Below are positions 10,831 through 19,717 of a DNA stretch of 64,000 bases, piece after piece (the first letter of the stretch is position 1; every line of letters begins with the position of its first letter). Source of the stretch: Leptospira sp. WS60.C2 (GTDB taxonomy: Bacteria; Spirochaetota; Leptospiria; Leptospirales; Leptospiraceae). The position numbers were made by a program, and so were the translations under genes. Under the pieces are notes generated by a model. The model had not been told where the DNA came from. It worked only from the letters and a program-made list of their open reading frames with translations, and searched no databases. The stretch lies in NCBI RefSeq assembly GCF_040833955.1, contig NZ_CP162133.1, positions 1 through 64,000 of the forward strand. Reading direction: 5' to 3'.

Positions 10831-10906
10831 TCTTTTATCAAAGAAAACGAAACAGGCTTGTAGGATAAAGATTTACATTTTCTCACAATAGACCGATTCT
10901 AATTTT

Positions 10907-12484
10907 ATGTCTCGATTCTCGACTTTCAATGTTATTGCAAGTTTGCTTATTTTTTTTGCGTTCTTCCCTAAAAATATTTCTGCGAAAGAAATTTCCATCC
11001 TTCCTGCTTATATTTCAGGTGAAGTACCACCTGTTCTAGGGACGAAACGAGAAGCTGGTTTTGAATTGTCCCGTCTATCACGACATTATTTAAAGAGAAA
11101 TTTTTTTACTGAAATTACGGATCCGAAAATTGTAGAAACCTATTTGAACGAAACTGATTGGAATGAAGAGGCAGATATAAAAGACCAAGACTATGTAGGT
11201 TATTGTAATGAATGGGATTCTCATTTTGTGGTCCAAGACCAAATTGATTTTGGCAATCCGATATTGGTGAAAACGGTTATTTTCAATTGTAAAAATTTAA
11301 ATAAACAGACCAGTCAATCCAAACTGATTTCTAATTTTGTTATGGCGTATGAAAAACATAACGAAAAAAGTTTCCGATTTTTGCCGCCAAGATTTTACGA
11401 GAAAAAAAGCAAAACACCTGTTTATTATGAAATTAACTTATTCTTGGACATACATTCTTCTTATGCCTATTACAAGAAAGATTTCGTTAAAAGTTTAGCT
11501 TCTATGTATGACCAAAGCGGTTTGTATTTGGGAATTACACTTGTAAAAAAAGATAAAACTTTCAGCATTCCACCAACAAAAGATCATAATGAAATTAAAA
11601 AGGTAATGGAAGAAACAGGATGGCAAGGTTCCAACCAATCAGAATCTGTTCTTGCCGCATTACAAAGTTTGAAGGGAAAAATTTCTTCGGGTAAAAAAGA
11701 ATCTCGCAAGTTATTTCTTCTTCTTTCTTCCAATGTTAAAAATAAATCAGGATCCATCATCATGGCCTTGAATGACCTTCGACACATGGAAATTGAACCA
11801 ATCCTGCTTATTCCAAACCATTCCGATTTAAGCACAATTCGTGAATTACAAAGAATTGGAAAGGCAAGTAATGCAAGAGTAGTAGGAATCACCGATTATC
11901 AAAAAATCGGAACACAAGATGGATATGAATATCTATATCTAAATCAGTTTAATGTCTATTCCTCCACAGAAGAATTACAATACCCATTTCAATGGAATCA
12001 AACCCAGATTAAAAAATTTGATGCTTCTCTTGTCAGAGCCGCTGTTGATGTCGTTTCGCCTTACAACCTATACCAAGCGTATGAAAAAATCTCAGAGAAA
12101 CGTGTTCTTGAGAAAGAAGAAATCAAAACGGACATAGATTCCATTTTAAGAACAGAATCCAATTCAGAGCTGATTGAAAAAGAAAGATTTCAAACTGTGT
12201 TAGTAGAATCCAAAGGCGAAGCAATTTGGATCCAATTGCCTTATGATGTACAAGTTACGAAAGGAAAAGAATATCTCATTCAAACCACTTTTGTTTTGGA
12301 TCCTTTGTCCACGTGGGGAATTAAGAATGTTCCCTCAGAAACTAATTTATACAAATCAAATTATACATATCCTAAAACATTGATGGTGAAACCTTCTCAG
12401 GCAAAAAAGTTTTTAGATCTAAATCAAATTCGAGAATTTAATGGTTATTTGCAAGGGACAGTGAGTGTCATCAAAAAGAAGTAA
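10907..12484 (+). CDS. Secreted vWA-like protein of unknown function
   Basis: A 525-aa protein with an N-terminal signal peptide (hydrophobic segment about residues 8-22, cleavage near ISA-KE). I do not recognise a named family. Residues from about 174 to 340 look like a degenerate von Willebrand A domain: a first strand ending in LDIHSS (MIDAS-like DxxSS), GLYLGITLV, a charged helix with SESVLAAL, a strand KLFLLLSS and a strand PILLIP. The remaining halves have no recognisable motif. Its last 20 bases overlap the start of a Fis/AAA regulator, so the two are probably co-expressed. A role in sensing or envelope assembly is speculation. Confidence 0.7.
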   Translation: MSRFSTFNVIASLLIFFAFFPKNISAKEISILPAYISGEVPPVLGTKREAGFELSRLSRHYLKRNFFTEITDPKIVETYLNETDWNEEADIKDQDYVGYCNEWDSHFVVQDQIDFGNPILVKTVIFNCKNLNKQTSQSKLISNFVMAYEKHNEKSFRFLPPRFYEKKSKTPVYYEINLFLDIHSSYAYYKKDFVKSLASMYDQSGLYLGITLVKKDKTFSIPPTKDHNEIKKVMEETGWQGSNQSESVLAALQSLKGKISSGKKESRKLFLLLSSNVKNKSGSIIMALNDLRHMEIEPILLIPNHSDLSTIRELQRIGKASNARVVGITDYQKIGTQDGYEYLYLNQFNVYSSTEELQYPFQWNQTQIKKFDASLVRAAVDVVSPYNLYQAYEKISEKRVLEKEEIKTDIDSILRTESNSELIEKERFQTVLVESKGEAIWIQLPYDVQVTKGKEYLIQTTFVLDPLSTWGIKNVPSETNLYKSNYTYPKTLMVKPSQAKKFLDLNQIREFNGYLQGTVSVIKKK

Positions 12485-13352
12485 AACTACTTTTGATTGG
12501 ATTACCAAAGGTTCTGACATCGAAAAGATTAGGAACCAATGGTTAGAAATATCAAACTCGTCTCTACCAATTTTAATTGTTGGTGAACGCGGAGTTGGAA
12601 AATCTTTTTGGATTCAGAAAAGCATTGAAAAAAGGAATATTCCGCAGGCTTCCATCATTGAATTTGATTTTTCAGATTCTGTTTCCTTTGATTTGTACCT
12701 AAATAAAATAAAATCCACAAAACAAAATATTACAATTATTTTGAATTGGTTAACAAAAGCCAAAAAGGATGATCTGGTTTCCTTACAACAATGGTGGAAA
12801 TCGGAAAAATACAATGAAAAATCTAAAGTTTTTTTCTACTGGGAAATCCATACCGAAGAAATGGAACTTTTAAACCAAAAGAATCTTTACTCAGAATTTT
12901 ATGAGCAATTTAAATCCTTTCGATTTGAATTACCTAACTTAAAAAAAAGATTATCTGAATTGCCTCTCTTTGTTCATGAATTTTTGGAAGAAGCCAATGT
13001 TTCATTAAATAAAAAGATTACTTCGTTAGATGAAGATTTTTATATTTTTTTAAAAAATAAAGTATTTCTAAGAAACTTTTCGGAATTGAAAGATTTGGTA
13101 TTTGCATTAGTAGGATTTAGTTCTGGAAAACAAATCCACTGGAAACAAATTCCGATTCATTTTTTTGAAAATTCTTTATCCGAATTAAACATCCAACCTG
13201 GAATTAGTTTGGAACAGTATGAAAAAGAAATCATCAAGGCTAATTTGATTTATACAAAAGGCAATCGAGAAAAAGCAGCTAAACTATTAGGAATTTCCGA
13301 ACGGAATTTATATCGTAAGTTACATGAATTTCACTTGGAAGATTTGTCTTGA
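12465..13352 (+). CDS. Fis-type regulator with degenerate sigma-54-activator AAA domain
   Basis: A 295-aa protein with a P-loop GERGVGKS at residues 40-47, a segment resembling the end of NtrC-type AAA domains (LKKRLSELPLFVHEFL and NFSELKDLV) and a C-terminal Fis helix-turn-helix (AAKLLGISERNLYRKL, about 272-287). The GAFTGA sigma-54 contact loop and a clear Walker B Asp-Glu are absent, and there is no N-terminal receiver or GAF domain. It starts with GTG inside the end of the vWA-like gene, and its 3' end overlaps holA by 22 bp. It may be an AAA regulator that no longer activates sigma-54 polymerase, or a partner of a full-length one. Function unknown. Confidence 0.72.
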   Translation: MSSKRSKTTFDWITKGSDIEKIRNQWLEISNSSLPILIVGERGVGKSFWIQKSIEKRNIPQASIIEFDFSDSVSFDLYLNKIKSTKQNITIILNWLTKAKKDDLVSLQQWWKSEKYNEKSKVFFYWEIHTEEMELLNQKNLYSEFYEQFKSFRFELPNLKKRLSELPLFVHEFLEEANVSLNKKITSLDEDFYIFLKNKVFLRNFSELKDLVFALVGFSSGKQIHWKQIPIHFFENSLSELNIQPGISLEQYEKEIIKANLIYTKGNREKAAKLLGISERNLYRKLHEFHLEDLS

Positions 13353-14440
13353 AGAAGTGCGAATAGATGCATGATTTTTTGGATGAAGTAATTTTTTCCT
13401 TCCTCATCACGAAGTCCTGATTTGAATTTAATGTTCATTTCTATCACTTGGTCATAAAACAAATCGAGCAACTTGTCAGTAAAATTTGCAGAATCTGAGA
13501 CTAACTGTCTTCGGACAAAATTCTTTCTTGCTTCCGAATAACTTCCTGTTTTTAAAAGTTCATCCATAATCGGAATTGGGACTTCGCCATTGTGTCTGGA
13601 TCGGATCACTTTGATTTTACGGATTTCATCAAGTTTGTATGTTAATCTCGTGAGGAAGTTTAGGATTTCTGAATTTTGATCGTTAAATTTTGTAAATTCT
13701 TTGAAAAAATCTATCTTTCTTTTTTGGATTAATGATTCGACTAAAACATTGGTATTCAGTTCATTCTGACTGAAAAGGATTGAGTTCACATCCTCTATCG
13801 TAAATTTAGATCTGTGTAGATACTGTTTTAACTTTTTTACACTTTTAATGTAAGCACCTACGTTAGCAGGTGTTCGGTGTATAAATTCTTCAATTGCATT
13901 TGGTTCAAAATGCACCTGCTCTTGATCACAAACTTCTTTGAAAATTTTGGGATAATCGTTTGGGTAAAGAACTTTCGTTTTAAAAAAACTAAGCGTTCCC
14001 TGAAATAGTTCCGTTAAACTTTTTGGAACCTCTTTTCCATCATAATGGATAAGAGCAAAAATTTCATCTGAAACTGCAGTGATATTCTTTCGGAAACCTG
14101 TGGCGTAGTCCTTCCATTCATTAGAAGCTTTGCCATCTAAGATGGGTTTGAATAAGGCTGTGGCATTTTTGATGATGATGAGTTTTTTCGGGTAGAACAT
14201 GTCAGGGGTAAACAATTCAGCAAATAATTTGGTTTGTTCTCCTGATTCAGGGACAATCAAAATGACTTCAAATGCTCCCAATGTTTTTTGGAGAGTTTCC
14301 CTGTAGTGCTCCACAATCAGTTCAAATTCGTAGGAGTCTTCTCCGGCATAGGCAAAAAATTGGGGAAGCTGCGGTGCTGGAGTTTTAAAAAGCTGAAAAA
14401 GGGAGTTATATTCTCTCGCTTGTGATTTTTTTGTTTCCAT
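13331..14440 (-). CDS. holA: DNA polymerase III delta subunit
   Basis: Clamp-loader delta subunit, which opens the beta clamp. The 369-aa protein has the HolA layout: an N-terminal degenerate AAA+ domain (FFAYAGEDSYEFELIV, then FTPDMFYPKKLIIIKNA), a middle part (EFIHRTPANVGAYIKSVKKL) and a helical collar (DFFKEFTKFNDQNSEILNFLTRLTYKL). The ATG at 14440 is preceded by GGGGAAA; an in-frame TTG nine bases upstream is the alternative. The 3' end overlaps the Fis-type gene by 22 bp. Confidence 0.88.
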   Translation of the reverse strand: METKKSQAREYNSLFQLFKTPAPQLPQFFAYAGEDSYEFELIVEHYRETLQKTLGAFEVILIVPESGEQTKLFAELFTPDMFYPKKLIIIKNATALFKPILDGKASNEWKDYATGFRKNITAVSDEIFALIHYDGKEVPKSLTELFQGTLSFFKTKVLYPNDYPKIFKEVCDQEQVHFEPNAIEEFIHRTPANVGAYIKSVKKLKQYLHRSKFTIEDVNSILFSQNELNTNVLVESLIQKRKIDFFKEFTKFNDQNSEILNFLTRLTYKLDEIRKIKVIRSRHNGEVPIPIMDELLKTGSYSEARKNFVRRQLVSDSANFTDKLLDLFYDQVIEMNIKFKSGLRDEEGKNYFIQKIMHLFALLQDKSSK

Positions 14441-14491
14441 TTTCCCCAATCTGGTCTAATCTCTCGGTAGGATTTAGGCGATAATCATAGT

Positions 14492-14722
14492 ATGGAAATC
14501 TCAAGTAATGTGGCAAGAGTTTCAGGATTAGGAGAACCGTATATGTATGTGTCTCCCACATACAACACGCAAGCTGTGGAGCAGGTAGAGGCGATTCAAG
14601 CACGTTCCTACAAGCCGAAATATCCTTCCTCGGAAACGAAAAACCAGGCTCAAGAAATTCAATCTACACCAGAGGCCAAAGCTTCCTACAAACCTGGCAA
14701 TCTCATCAATTTATACGCATAA
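14492..14722 (+). CDS. Small protein of unknown function
   Basis: A 76-aa reading frame in the gap between holA and maf, divergent from holA. It is hydrophilic, rich in Glu, Gln, Ala, Ser and Tyr, without signal peptide or membrane segment, and ends in NLINLYA. I recognise no family. The ATG has no clear ribosome binding site, and the last 17 bases overlap the end of maf on the other strand. Its support is that it fills an otherwise empty interval and has a normal composition for this genome. It could be spurious. Confidence 0.5.
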   Translation: MEISSNVARVSGLGEPYMYVSPTYNTQAVEQVEAIQARSYKPKYPSSETKNQAQEIQSTPEAKASYKPGNLINLYA

Positions 14723-15281
14723 TACTTTCTTCCCACGAACGAATCCAAAGTTCGTGGCGAGCCAGAAAACTCCGTAATGGAAATCCCATGACATTTGTAT
14801 AAGACCCCCTCCATATTTTCACGGGTCCCTTTCCGTCCTGGATTCCGTAGGAACCAGCTTTATCATAGGGATGGCACCGTTTGATATAGTCTCGGATTTC
14901 TTCCTCTTTCCAATCCCAAAACTGGATTTCTGTTTCCTCATAAAAAAAATGAGTTCCCTTAGAATGTTGGATGGCGGCTCCCGAATACACAGAATGTATG
15001 TTTCCCGAAAGCAGTTTCAAAATACGCATTGCATCTTCTTCGTCGATTGGTTTGTGAAGTATTTCCTTTTTGTAGACTACGATGGTATCTGCCGCCAAAT
15101 AAACATTGTTTGGTTCAAATTGATTCCCTAATTTAGAGTGAACCATTCGTTCTAAATAGGAAAGGGCAGGTTCGTTGTTTCTTTGTGTTTCATCGATGTG
15201 CTCGGGTTGGATTAGAAGCGTAAAACCCAAATCGGACAGGATTTGTTTTCTTCTGGGAGATGCTGACTTTAGTACAAACAA
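14706..15281 (-). CDS. maf: Maf family nucleotide pyrophosphatase
   Basis: Maf proteins hydrolyse non-canonical or excess nucleoside triphosphates such as dTTP and UTP, and were named for septum inhibition. The 191-aa product shows the start LKSASPRRKQIL, the catalytic LAADTIVV, a KP[I]DEEDA segment, and YDKAGSYGIQD followed by GSYTNVMGFP, all in family order. The 3' end overlaps the small 76-aa frame by 17 bp. It is probably monocistronic. Confidence 0.93.
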   Translation of the reverse strand: MFVLKSASPRRKQILSDLGFTLLIQPEHIDETQRNNEPALSYLERMVHSKLGNQFEPNNVYLAADTIVVYKKEILHKPIDEEDAMRILKLLSGNIHSVYSGAAIQHSKGTHFFYEETEIQFWDWKEEEIRDYIKRCHPYDKAGSYGIQDGKGPVKIWRGSYTNVMGFPLRSFLARHELWIRSWEESIMRIN

Positions 15282-15320
15282 ATTCTTGCTATTCCTTACG
15301 GGATATTGTTTTCTTAGTAC

Positions 15321-15563
15321 ATGGTGAGTCCAAGATTTTTTACGATTCTTTTGTGGGCATTCGTACTTCTAATTAGTTGTAAACGGGGTTATTCGGAAGA
15401 CATTCAAGATTGTAACCCCATAGCAGACTATTACGAAAAAGGAACGCATTACATCAGAAGAGATTTAGTAAAAGATGATAATACACTAGATTATAAAAAA
15501 TTATTGGAAGATACAAAACCGCAAGCTAGCGAATGTTATCCTTCCAATCATGAGGTAAAATGA
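15321..15563 (+). CDS. Small lipoprotein of unknown function
   Basis: An 80-aa protein with a clear lipoprotein signal peptide: hydrophobic FFTILLWAFVLL followed by the lipobox LISC, with Cys20 as lipidation site. The mature part is about 60 residues, charged, with two further cysteines (DCNPIADYYEKG and SECYPS) that could form a disulfide. I recognise no family. The stop overlaps the start of the following dehydrogenase gene by four bases (ATGA), so the two are translation-coupled. Confidence 0.7.
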   Translation: MVSPRFFTILLWAFVLLISCKRGYSEDIQDCNPIADYYEKGTHYIRRDLVKDDNTLDYKKLLEDTKPQASECYPSNHEVK

Positions 15564-16297
15564 ATTTATTTGATGTGAAAGGCAAAACTGTTTTGATCAC
15601 AGGCGCAAGCCGAGGAATTGGGAAAACAATGGCTCTTGGATTTCGAGATGCGGGAGCAATCGTTTACGGAGCAGGTTCAAGACCAGAATCAATTCAGTGG
15701 ATGGAAAAGGAAGGAATCCACGGCGTCGTTTTAGATGTTCGTCAGGAAGGTGCTGCCTATGAAGTGATTGGAAATATTAAATCCAAACATGGAAAATTAG
15801 ATACACTCATCAATAATGCGGGAATTGCAACCAACACTCCAGCTTCTGGTTTTAAGGAAGAAGAATTACAAAACATTGTACAAACAAATTATGTGGGTGT
15901 CTTTAGAAGTTGCCAAGCTTATTACAAACATCATAAAAAAGAAGGTGGAAATATCATTAATGTAGCTTCAATTCTCGGAATGGTCGGAAGTAAACTTGCT
16001 TCCGTTTATTCAGGAACAAAGGGAGCGGTCATTACATTGTCCAAGGCACTCGCAATCGAGTGGTGTAATAATGGATATCGTGTCAATGTAATCTGTCCAG
16101 GGCTCATCGATACCGATATGACAGACATGATCAAAGAAAAAGAATTTATCATGAAACAGGTATTAGCAGGGATTCCTATGGGTCGACTTGGAAAACCTGA
16201 AGATATTTTAGGTGCTGCCATTTATTTGGCATCTGATTCTTCCTCTTACATGACTGGCCAATGCATAGTTCTAGATGGGGGACTAACTGCTCAGTAG
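15560..16297 (+). CDS. SDR-family oxidoreductase
   Basis: A 245-aa classical short-chain dehydrogenase. Seen: the NAD(P)-binding TGASRGIG at residues 14-21, the NNAG motif, the catalytic Tyr-x-x-x-Lys as YSGTKGA, the PG motif in VICPGLIDTDM, and the typical C-terminal GQCIVLDGG. It resembles FabG and related 3-oxoacyl or sugar/alcohol dehydrogenases; the substrate cannot be read from the sequence. It sits between a small lipoprotein and a YrdC-like gene, which gives no pathway hint. A second FabG-like gene lies at 44128. Confidence 0.88.
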   Translation: MNLFDVKGKTVLITGASRGIGKTMALGFRDAGAIVYGAGSRPESIQWMEKEGIHGVVLDVRQEGAAYEVIGNIKSKHGKLDTLINNAGIATNTPASGFKEEELQNIVQTNYVGVFRSCQAYYKHHKKEGGNIINVASILGMVGSKLASVYSGTKGAVITLSKALAIEWCNNGYRVNVICPGLIDTDMTDMIKEKEFIMKQVLAGIPMGRLGKPEDILGAAIYLASDSSSYMTGQCIVLDGGLTAQ

Positions 16298-16308
16298 CAG
16301 GATCATTT

Positions 16309-16941
16309 ATGATCATTTATCTCCATCCTGAGAATCCAGAGATTCGTAAACTCAAACAAATTTCGGAACGTTTGAAGGATGGGGCAATTTATATTTTTCC
16401 AACCGATACTGTGTATGCAATTATTGCTGATGCACATTCCAAAACAGCAGTGGAAAAAATTTATTCCATCAAAAAATTACCGAAGGATAAACCCTTATCT
16501 CTTTTGTGTAAAGATATTTCAATGGCTTCTCATTTTATTGAGTACCTACCTAATTCTGCCTATCGATTTATGAAGCGGATCACTCCTGGTCCATTTACCT
16601 TTGTATTAAAGGCGAATAAGAATTTACCGAAGCCTTCCATTGCACACCACAAAGACAGACAAATCGGAATTCGGATTCCAGATCATATTTATCTCAGCGA
16701 ATTATTAAAGATTCATGATTCCCCTTTAACTTCTACGTCTGCATTCAGTGATGATGATTTTATCATCGATATTGATGACCTTGAGACGATTTATGGCAAT
16801 TTTGTTGATGGTATTGTTGATGGTGGAATTGTAAAAACAGAACTTTCTACCATTCTACAAATCAATGATGATTCCATTCAATTGATTCGAGCTGGGAAAG
16901 GTTACGAACGTATTGAAAATGAAATCAATGCTTTAGAGTGA
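16309..16941 (+). CDS. YrdC/YciO-like protein
   Basis: A 210-aa YrdC-fold protein of the Sua5/TsaC/YciO group. The ATG at 16309 is chosen because it follows AGCAGGA and begins MIIYLHPENP, as in YciO; an earlier in-frame start lies inside the previous gene. Seen: IFPTDTVYA near the start, K.LPKDKPLSLLC, ITPGPFTFVLK and IGIRIPD. The usual TSAN-SG motif is replaced by TSAFSDDD. TsaC makes threonylcarbamoyl-AMP for the tRNA t6A modification, while YciO homologues are reported to be poor at it. Because of the changed motif I favour YciO. The 3' end overlaps the capA-like gene by 9 bp. Confidence 0.8.
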   Translation: MIIYLHPENPEIRKLKQISERLKDGAIYIFPTDTVYAIIADAHSKTAVEKIYSIKKLPKDKPLSLLCKDISMASHFIEYLPNSAYRFMKRITPGPFTFVLKANKNLPKPSIAHHKDRQIGIRIPDHIYLSELLKIHDSPLTSTSAFSDDDFIIDIDDLETIYGNFVDGIVDGGIVKTELSTILQINDDSIQLIRAGKGYERIENEINALE

Positions 16942-18033
16942 TGGAATTCCTAGACCAGGAATTTTTTTCAGATGAGCTTCAAACTCTAACATCCGTTTTT
17001 CTAAGTGTTTAGGTAGTGAAATTGGAAGTTCCGAGTTTTTATACATTTGAATTGGAATGATTTGATACGATCTAGGATTGACCCAAATAGGTTCCGATTG
17101 CACTTGCGAGATTTTTTTTTCCTGTTGTCCATTGAGTTCAAGAGTAAACGAGAGAATGATTCCTCCATCCGTATATTGTCGATTTTGTGCTGATAAAAAA
17201 TTACCTAAAGAATAGGCTATGAGTTTGTCTTCATTTAAAATTGGGTTTTGGTAATAATCTATTTTTTGCACCACATGTGGGTGTCCACCTATGATGATGT
17301 CTGCTCCTGCATCGAGTCCAATATTAACCCATCTAATTTGGTTGGCTCCTGGTTTTTCCTCATACTCATTTCCGTAGTGATACCATAAAATCACAAAATG
17401 AATTCCGTTCTCTTTCGCATAGGTTACATCGGCTTTGATTTGTTCCTCATTTAACAATCGCACAATTCGTCCATCACGAACAGGAATTCCATTCGTCGAG
17501 TAGGTATAGTTATAAATGGCAATCTTAATTCCATTGACCTCTTGGAAAAAATCCTTTCGATTGTGATAATCTTTTTCCGAAGTAAAAGTGCCAATCGGAA
17601 TCATTCCAGTTTCGATCACGCTTTTAATCGTAGTATCGATTCCATAACTTCCTTTATCGGCAGAATGATTATTGGCAGTGGAGAGAATGTCAAAACCTGC
17701 CTGTTTCAATCCCTTTAAGTAACCAACGGGACTTCCAAATCTAGGATACCCTGAGTATTCGTCGCTTCGTTCTGTAATCGTAGTTTCTAGATTACCGAAA
17801 GTTAAATTTGCATTTTGTAAAGTATTCGAAACATATTCGAAACTTTTGATGGAGTTATAGGTTTTTGTTTTAGGATCGTAATAAGCTGAAATTTGGGAGG
17901 AATGACACATAAGATCACCAACAAACTTAATTCGCACTTGCCTCGTATGTGTGAAGTCAGGTAAAGTGTAGCAGGAAAGGAATGAAATCGTGAACACCAG
18001 TATAAACAAAAAATTTTTAATTTTACTTAACAT
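16933..18033 (-). CDS. CapA-family lipoprotein, metallophosphatase fold
   Basis: A 366-aa PGA_cap/CapA protein. Seen: a lipoprotein signal peptide with lipobox FLSC (Cys21), then FVGDLMCH, FGNLETT, TANNHSADKG and GGHPHVVQ, the metal-binding set of the calcineurin-like fold. CapA proteins act in poly-gamma-glutamate capsule systems, but no capB or capC gene is present here, so a capsule role is not supported; many stand-alone CapA proteins have unknown substrates. The start codon (18033-18031) lies inside the beginning of the divergent gene at 17990, a 44-bp head-to-head overlap. Confidence 0.85.
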   Translation of the reverse strand: MLSKIKNFLFILVFTISFLSCYTLPDFTHTRQVRIKFVGDLMCHSSQISAYYDPKTKTYNSIKSFEYVSNTLQNANLTFGNLETTITERSDEYSGYPRFGSPVGYLKGLKQAGFDILSTANNHSADKGSYGIDTTIKSVIETGMIPIGTFTSEKDYHNRKDFFQEVNGIKIAIYNYTYSTNGIPVRDGRIVRLLNEEQIKADVTYAKENGIHFVILWYHYGNEYEEKPGANQIRWVNIGLDAGADIIIGGHPHVVQKIDYYQNPILNEDKLIAYSLGNFLSAQNRQYTDGGIILSFTLELNGQQEKKISQVQSEPIWVNPRSYQIIPIQMYKNSELPISLPKHLEKRMLEFEAHLKKIPGLGIPSL

Positions 18034-19696
18034 GATTGTCTTAATGGTTCTGGTGAATTGTAAATGGGAAAGAGATTACAAACGAGCTGCCTTTTTTTCA
18101 ATGCAACCTGATACTGATTTAATTCTTGCTCCCTATCCATTTAATATCTTTGATCGGGAAGCCCGGGATGCAATCACTCTTTCTCACTATTCTAAAGAAG
18201 ATATTAAAAATATATTAGAAGAAAATGATCTTTCCTGGGATCACCTAAATTCTCAATGGCAATTGGAATTGGAGGAAGAAGAATTTTCAAAAGAAGTCAA
18301 TTACACCTCCCATTATACTCAGTATTCCTATGATACAGAAATACCGATATGGATCTATGGACCCAAATGGTTTCAAAAAGGTGTGTATTCTGATGAAATT
18401 TTCCAACAACACATTCCTTCCATCTATGCAAAAATTCTGCATTTTGACTTCCAAAACAAAATCCCGCTTAACGCTCTAAATAAAATTTTTAAAGAAACAA
18501 AAGAAAAACCAGAAATCATTGTAACAATCGTTGTGGACCAAGGTGGAAAACAACTCTACAAGGCACATAAAGGATCATACCCATTTTTGGAATCTTTGAG
18601 TAACAATTCTACCTATTTTAAAAAAGGGAAAGTGGCTCATTTAGAGTCTCATACAGCTGTTGGGCACATGGCAATTGGCACTGGTGCTTTTCCAAAAGAT
18701 GCACACATTTTTTCAAATGAGGTTTATACATACATAGATGGAAAGGTAAACCATCGGCCAGTCTATCAGGGAGCAAACAATAGTTTTGATATAAGCGAAT
18801 TGAATGTCGCTAGCTTTTCTGATGTTTGGGATCTTTATCTTAATAATGATCCTGTTATCATTAGTCAATGTTATGCGAATCGAGCAGCAGTAGGAATGGC
18901 CGGTCATGGAAAAGAATTTCAAATTCTTAAAAATTCCTCTTCACAAACTTTACCTGATGCTGATTTTGTTTACTGGCAAGACGTTAAAAATTTATCATGG
19001 GAAACCTATTCGAATGCTTATAAAAAACCGATTTCTACCCAAAAATATAATCTCTATCAATATTACATTGCTAATCAAAAGAATATCCAAACCCATTTTG
19101 AAGCCAAGAATCCAATTGATCTCTTAACAAAAATCCATCATTTCCAAGCATCGGAATTCCAAGTAAAAATGGATGGTGCATTGTTTCGAGACACGATAGA
19201 AGAAACGATTCTAAAACAAAACAAACACAAAGATGGAAAAACTGACTTAGCCTATTTAACTTTAAAAGCAACTGATGCGGTTGGCCATTTGTATGGTTGG
19301 GAAACAAAAGAAGCAAAAAAAGTTTTACAAGCAACAGATGAGGAAATCAAGATTATCTATGATTTTCTAAAAGCAAACTACGGAGATCAGTTTGTTCTTT
19401 TAGTCACAGCAGACCATGGTGCTGCACCAATGCCTGAAATTTCTAATGGTTTATTCTTAACTCATGAGGATTTTTTTACTAAGGTAAATGAATTATTACC
19501 TGAATCCGAAAGAAAAAAAACATCACTAGTTAAATGGGTAGCACACTCTCAGTTATCTCTTAACAAAGAATTGATGAAACAATACCAAATTTCTGAGAAG
19601 ATGGTGATTAATAAAATATTATCGATTGAGGTGAATCAGAAGAAGTTTTTTCGAAAGATATGGAAACGTGATGAAATTCCGAATGTATCCTTATAG
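17990..19696 (+). CDS. Alkaline-phosphatase-superfamily lipoprotein, phosphodiesterase type
   Basis: A 568-aa member of the type I phosphodiesterase/nucleotide pyrophosphatase group. The GTG at 17990 follows AGGAAAGGA and gives a proper lipoprotein signal peptide (KK, hydrophobic core, VLVNC with Cys24); the ATG at 18032 would lose the charged N-terminus. Metal and nucleophile motifs: VVDQGG near 182, SHTAVGHMAIGTG (Thr as probable nucleophile), KATDAVGHLYG and TADHGAAP. Substrate unknown; phosphate esters in the periplasm or outer membrane are likely. The first 44 bases overlap the divergent CapA-like gene. Confidence 0.85.
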   Translation: MNTSINKKFLILLNMIVLMVLVNCKWERDYKRAAFFSMQPDTDLILAPYPFNIFDREARDAITLSHYSKEDIKNILEENDLSWDHLNSQWQLELEEEEFSKEVNYTSHYTQYSYDTEIPIWIYGPKWFQKGVYSDEIFQQHIPSIYAKILHFDFQNKIPLNALNKIFKETKEKPEIIVTIVVDQGGKQLYKAHKGSYPFLESLSNNSTYFKKGKVAHLESHTAVGHMAIGTGAFPKDAHIFSNEVYTYIDGKVNHRPVYQGANNSFDISELNVASFSDVWDLYLNNDPVIISQCYANRAAVGMAGHGKEFQILKNSSSQTLPDADFVYWQDVKNLSWETYSNAYKKPISTQKYNLYQYYIANQKNIQTHFEAKNPIDLLTKIHHFQASEFQVKMDGALFRDTIEETILKQNKHKDGKTDLAYLTLKATDAVGHLYGWETKEAKKVLQATDEEIKIIYDFLKANYGDQFVLLVTADHGAAPMPEISNGLFLTHEDFFTKVNELLPESERKKTSLVKWVAHSQLSLNKELMKQYQISEKMVINKILSIEVNQKKFFRKIWKRDEIPNVSL

Positions 19697-19717
19697 GATC
19701 CATTCGGCTAATTCGTT

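Noticed and set aside
16299..16320. Tandem GATCATTTAT GATCATTTAT at the start of the YrdC-like gene
   Set aside because: A single 10-bp duplication that covers the start codon; too short and isolated to be a repeat element, probably chance or a small slippage.
16933..18033. Poly-gamma-glutamate capsule locus
   Set aside because: Only a CapA-like protein is present; no CapB ligase, CapC or transporter is adjacent, so a capsule locus is not supported.
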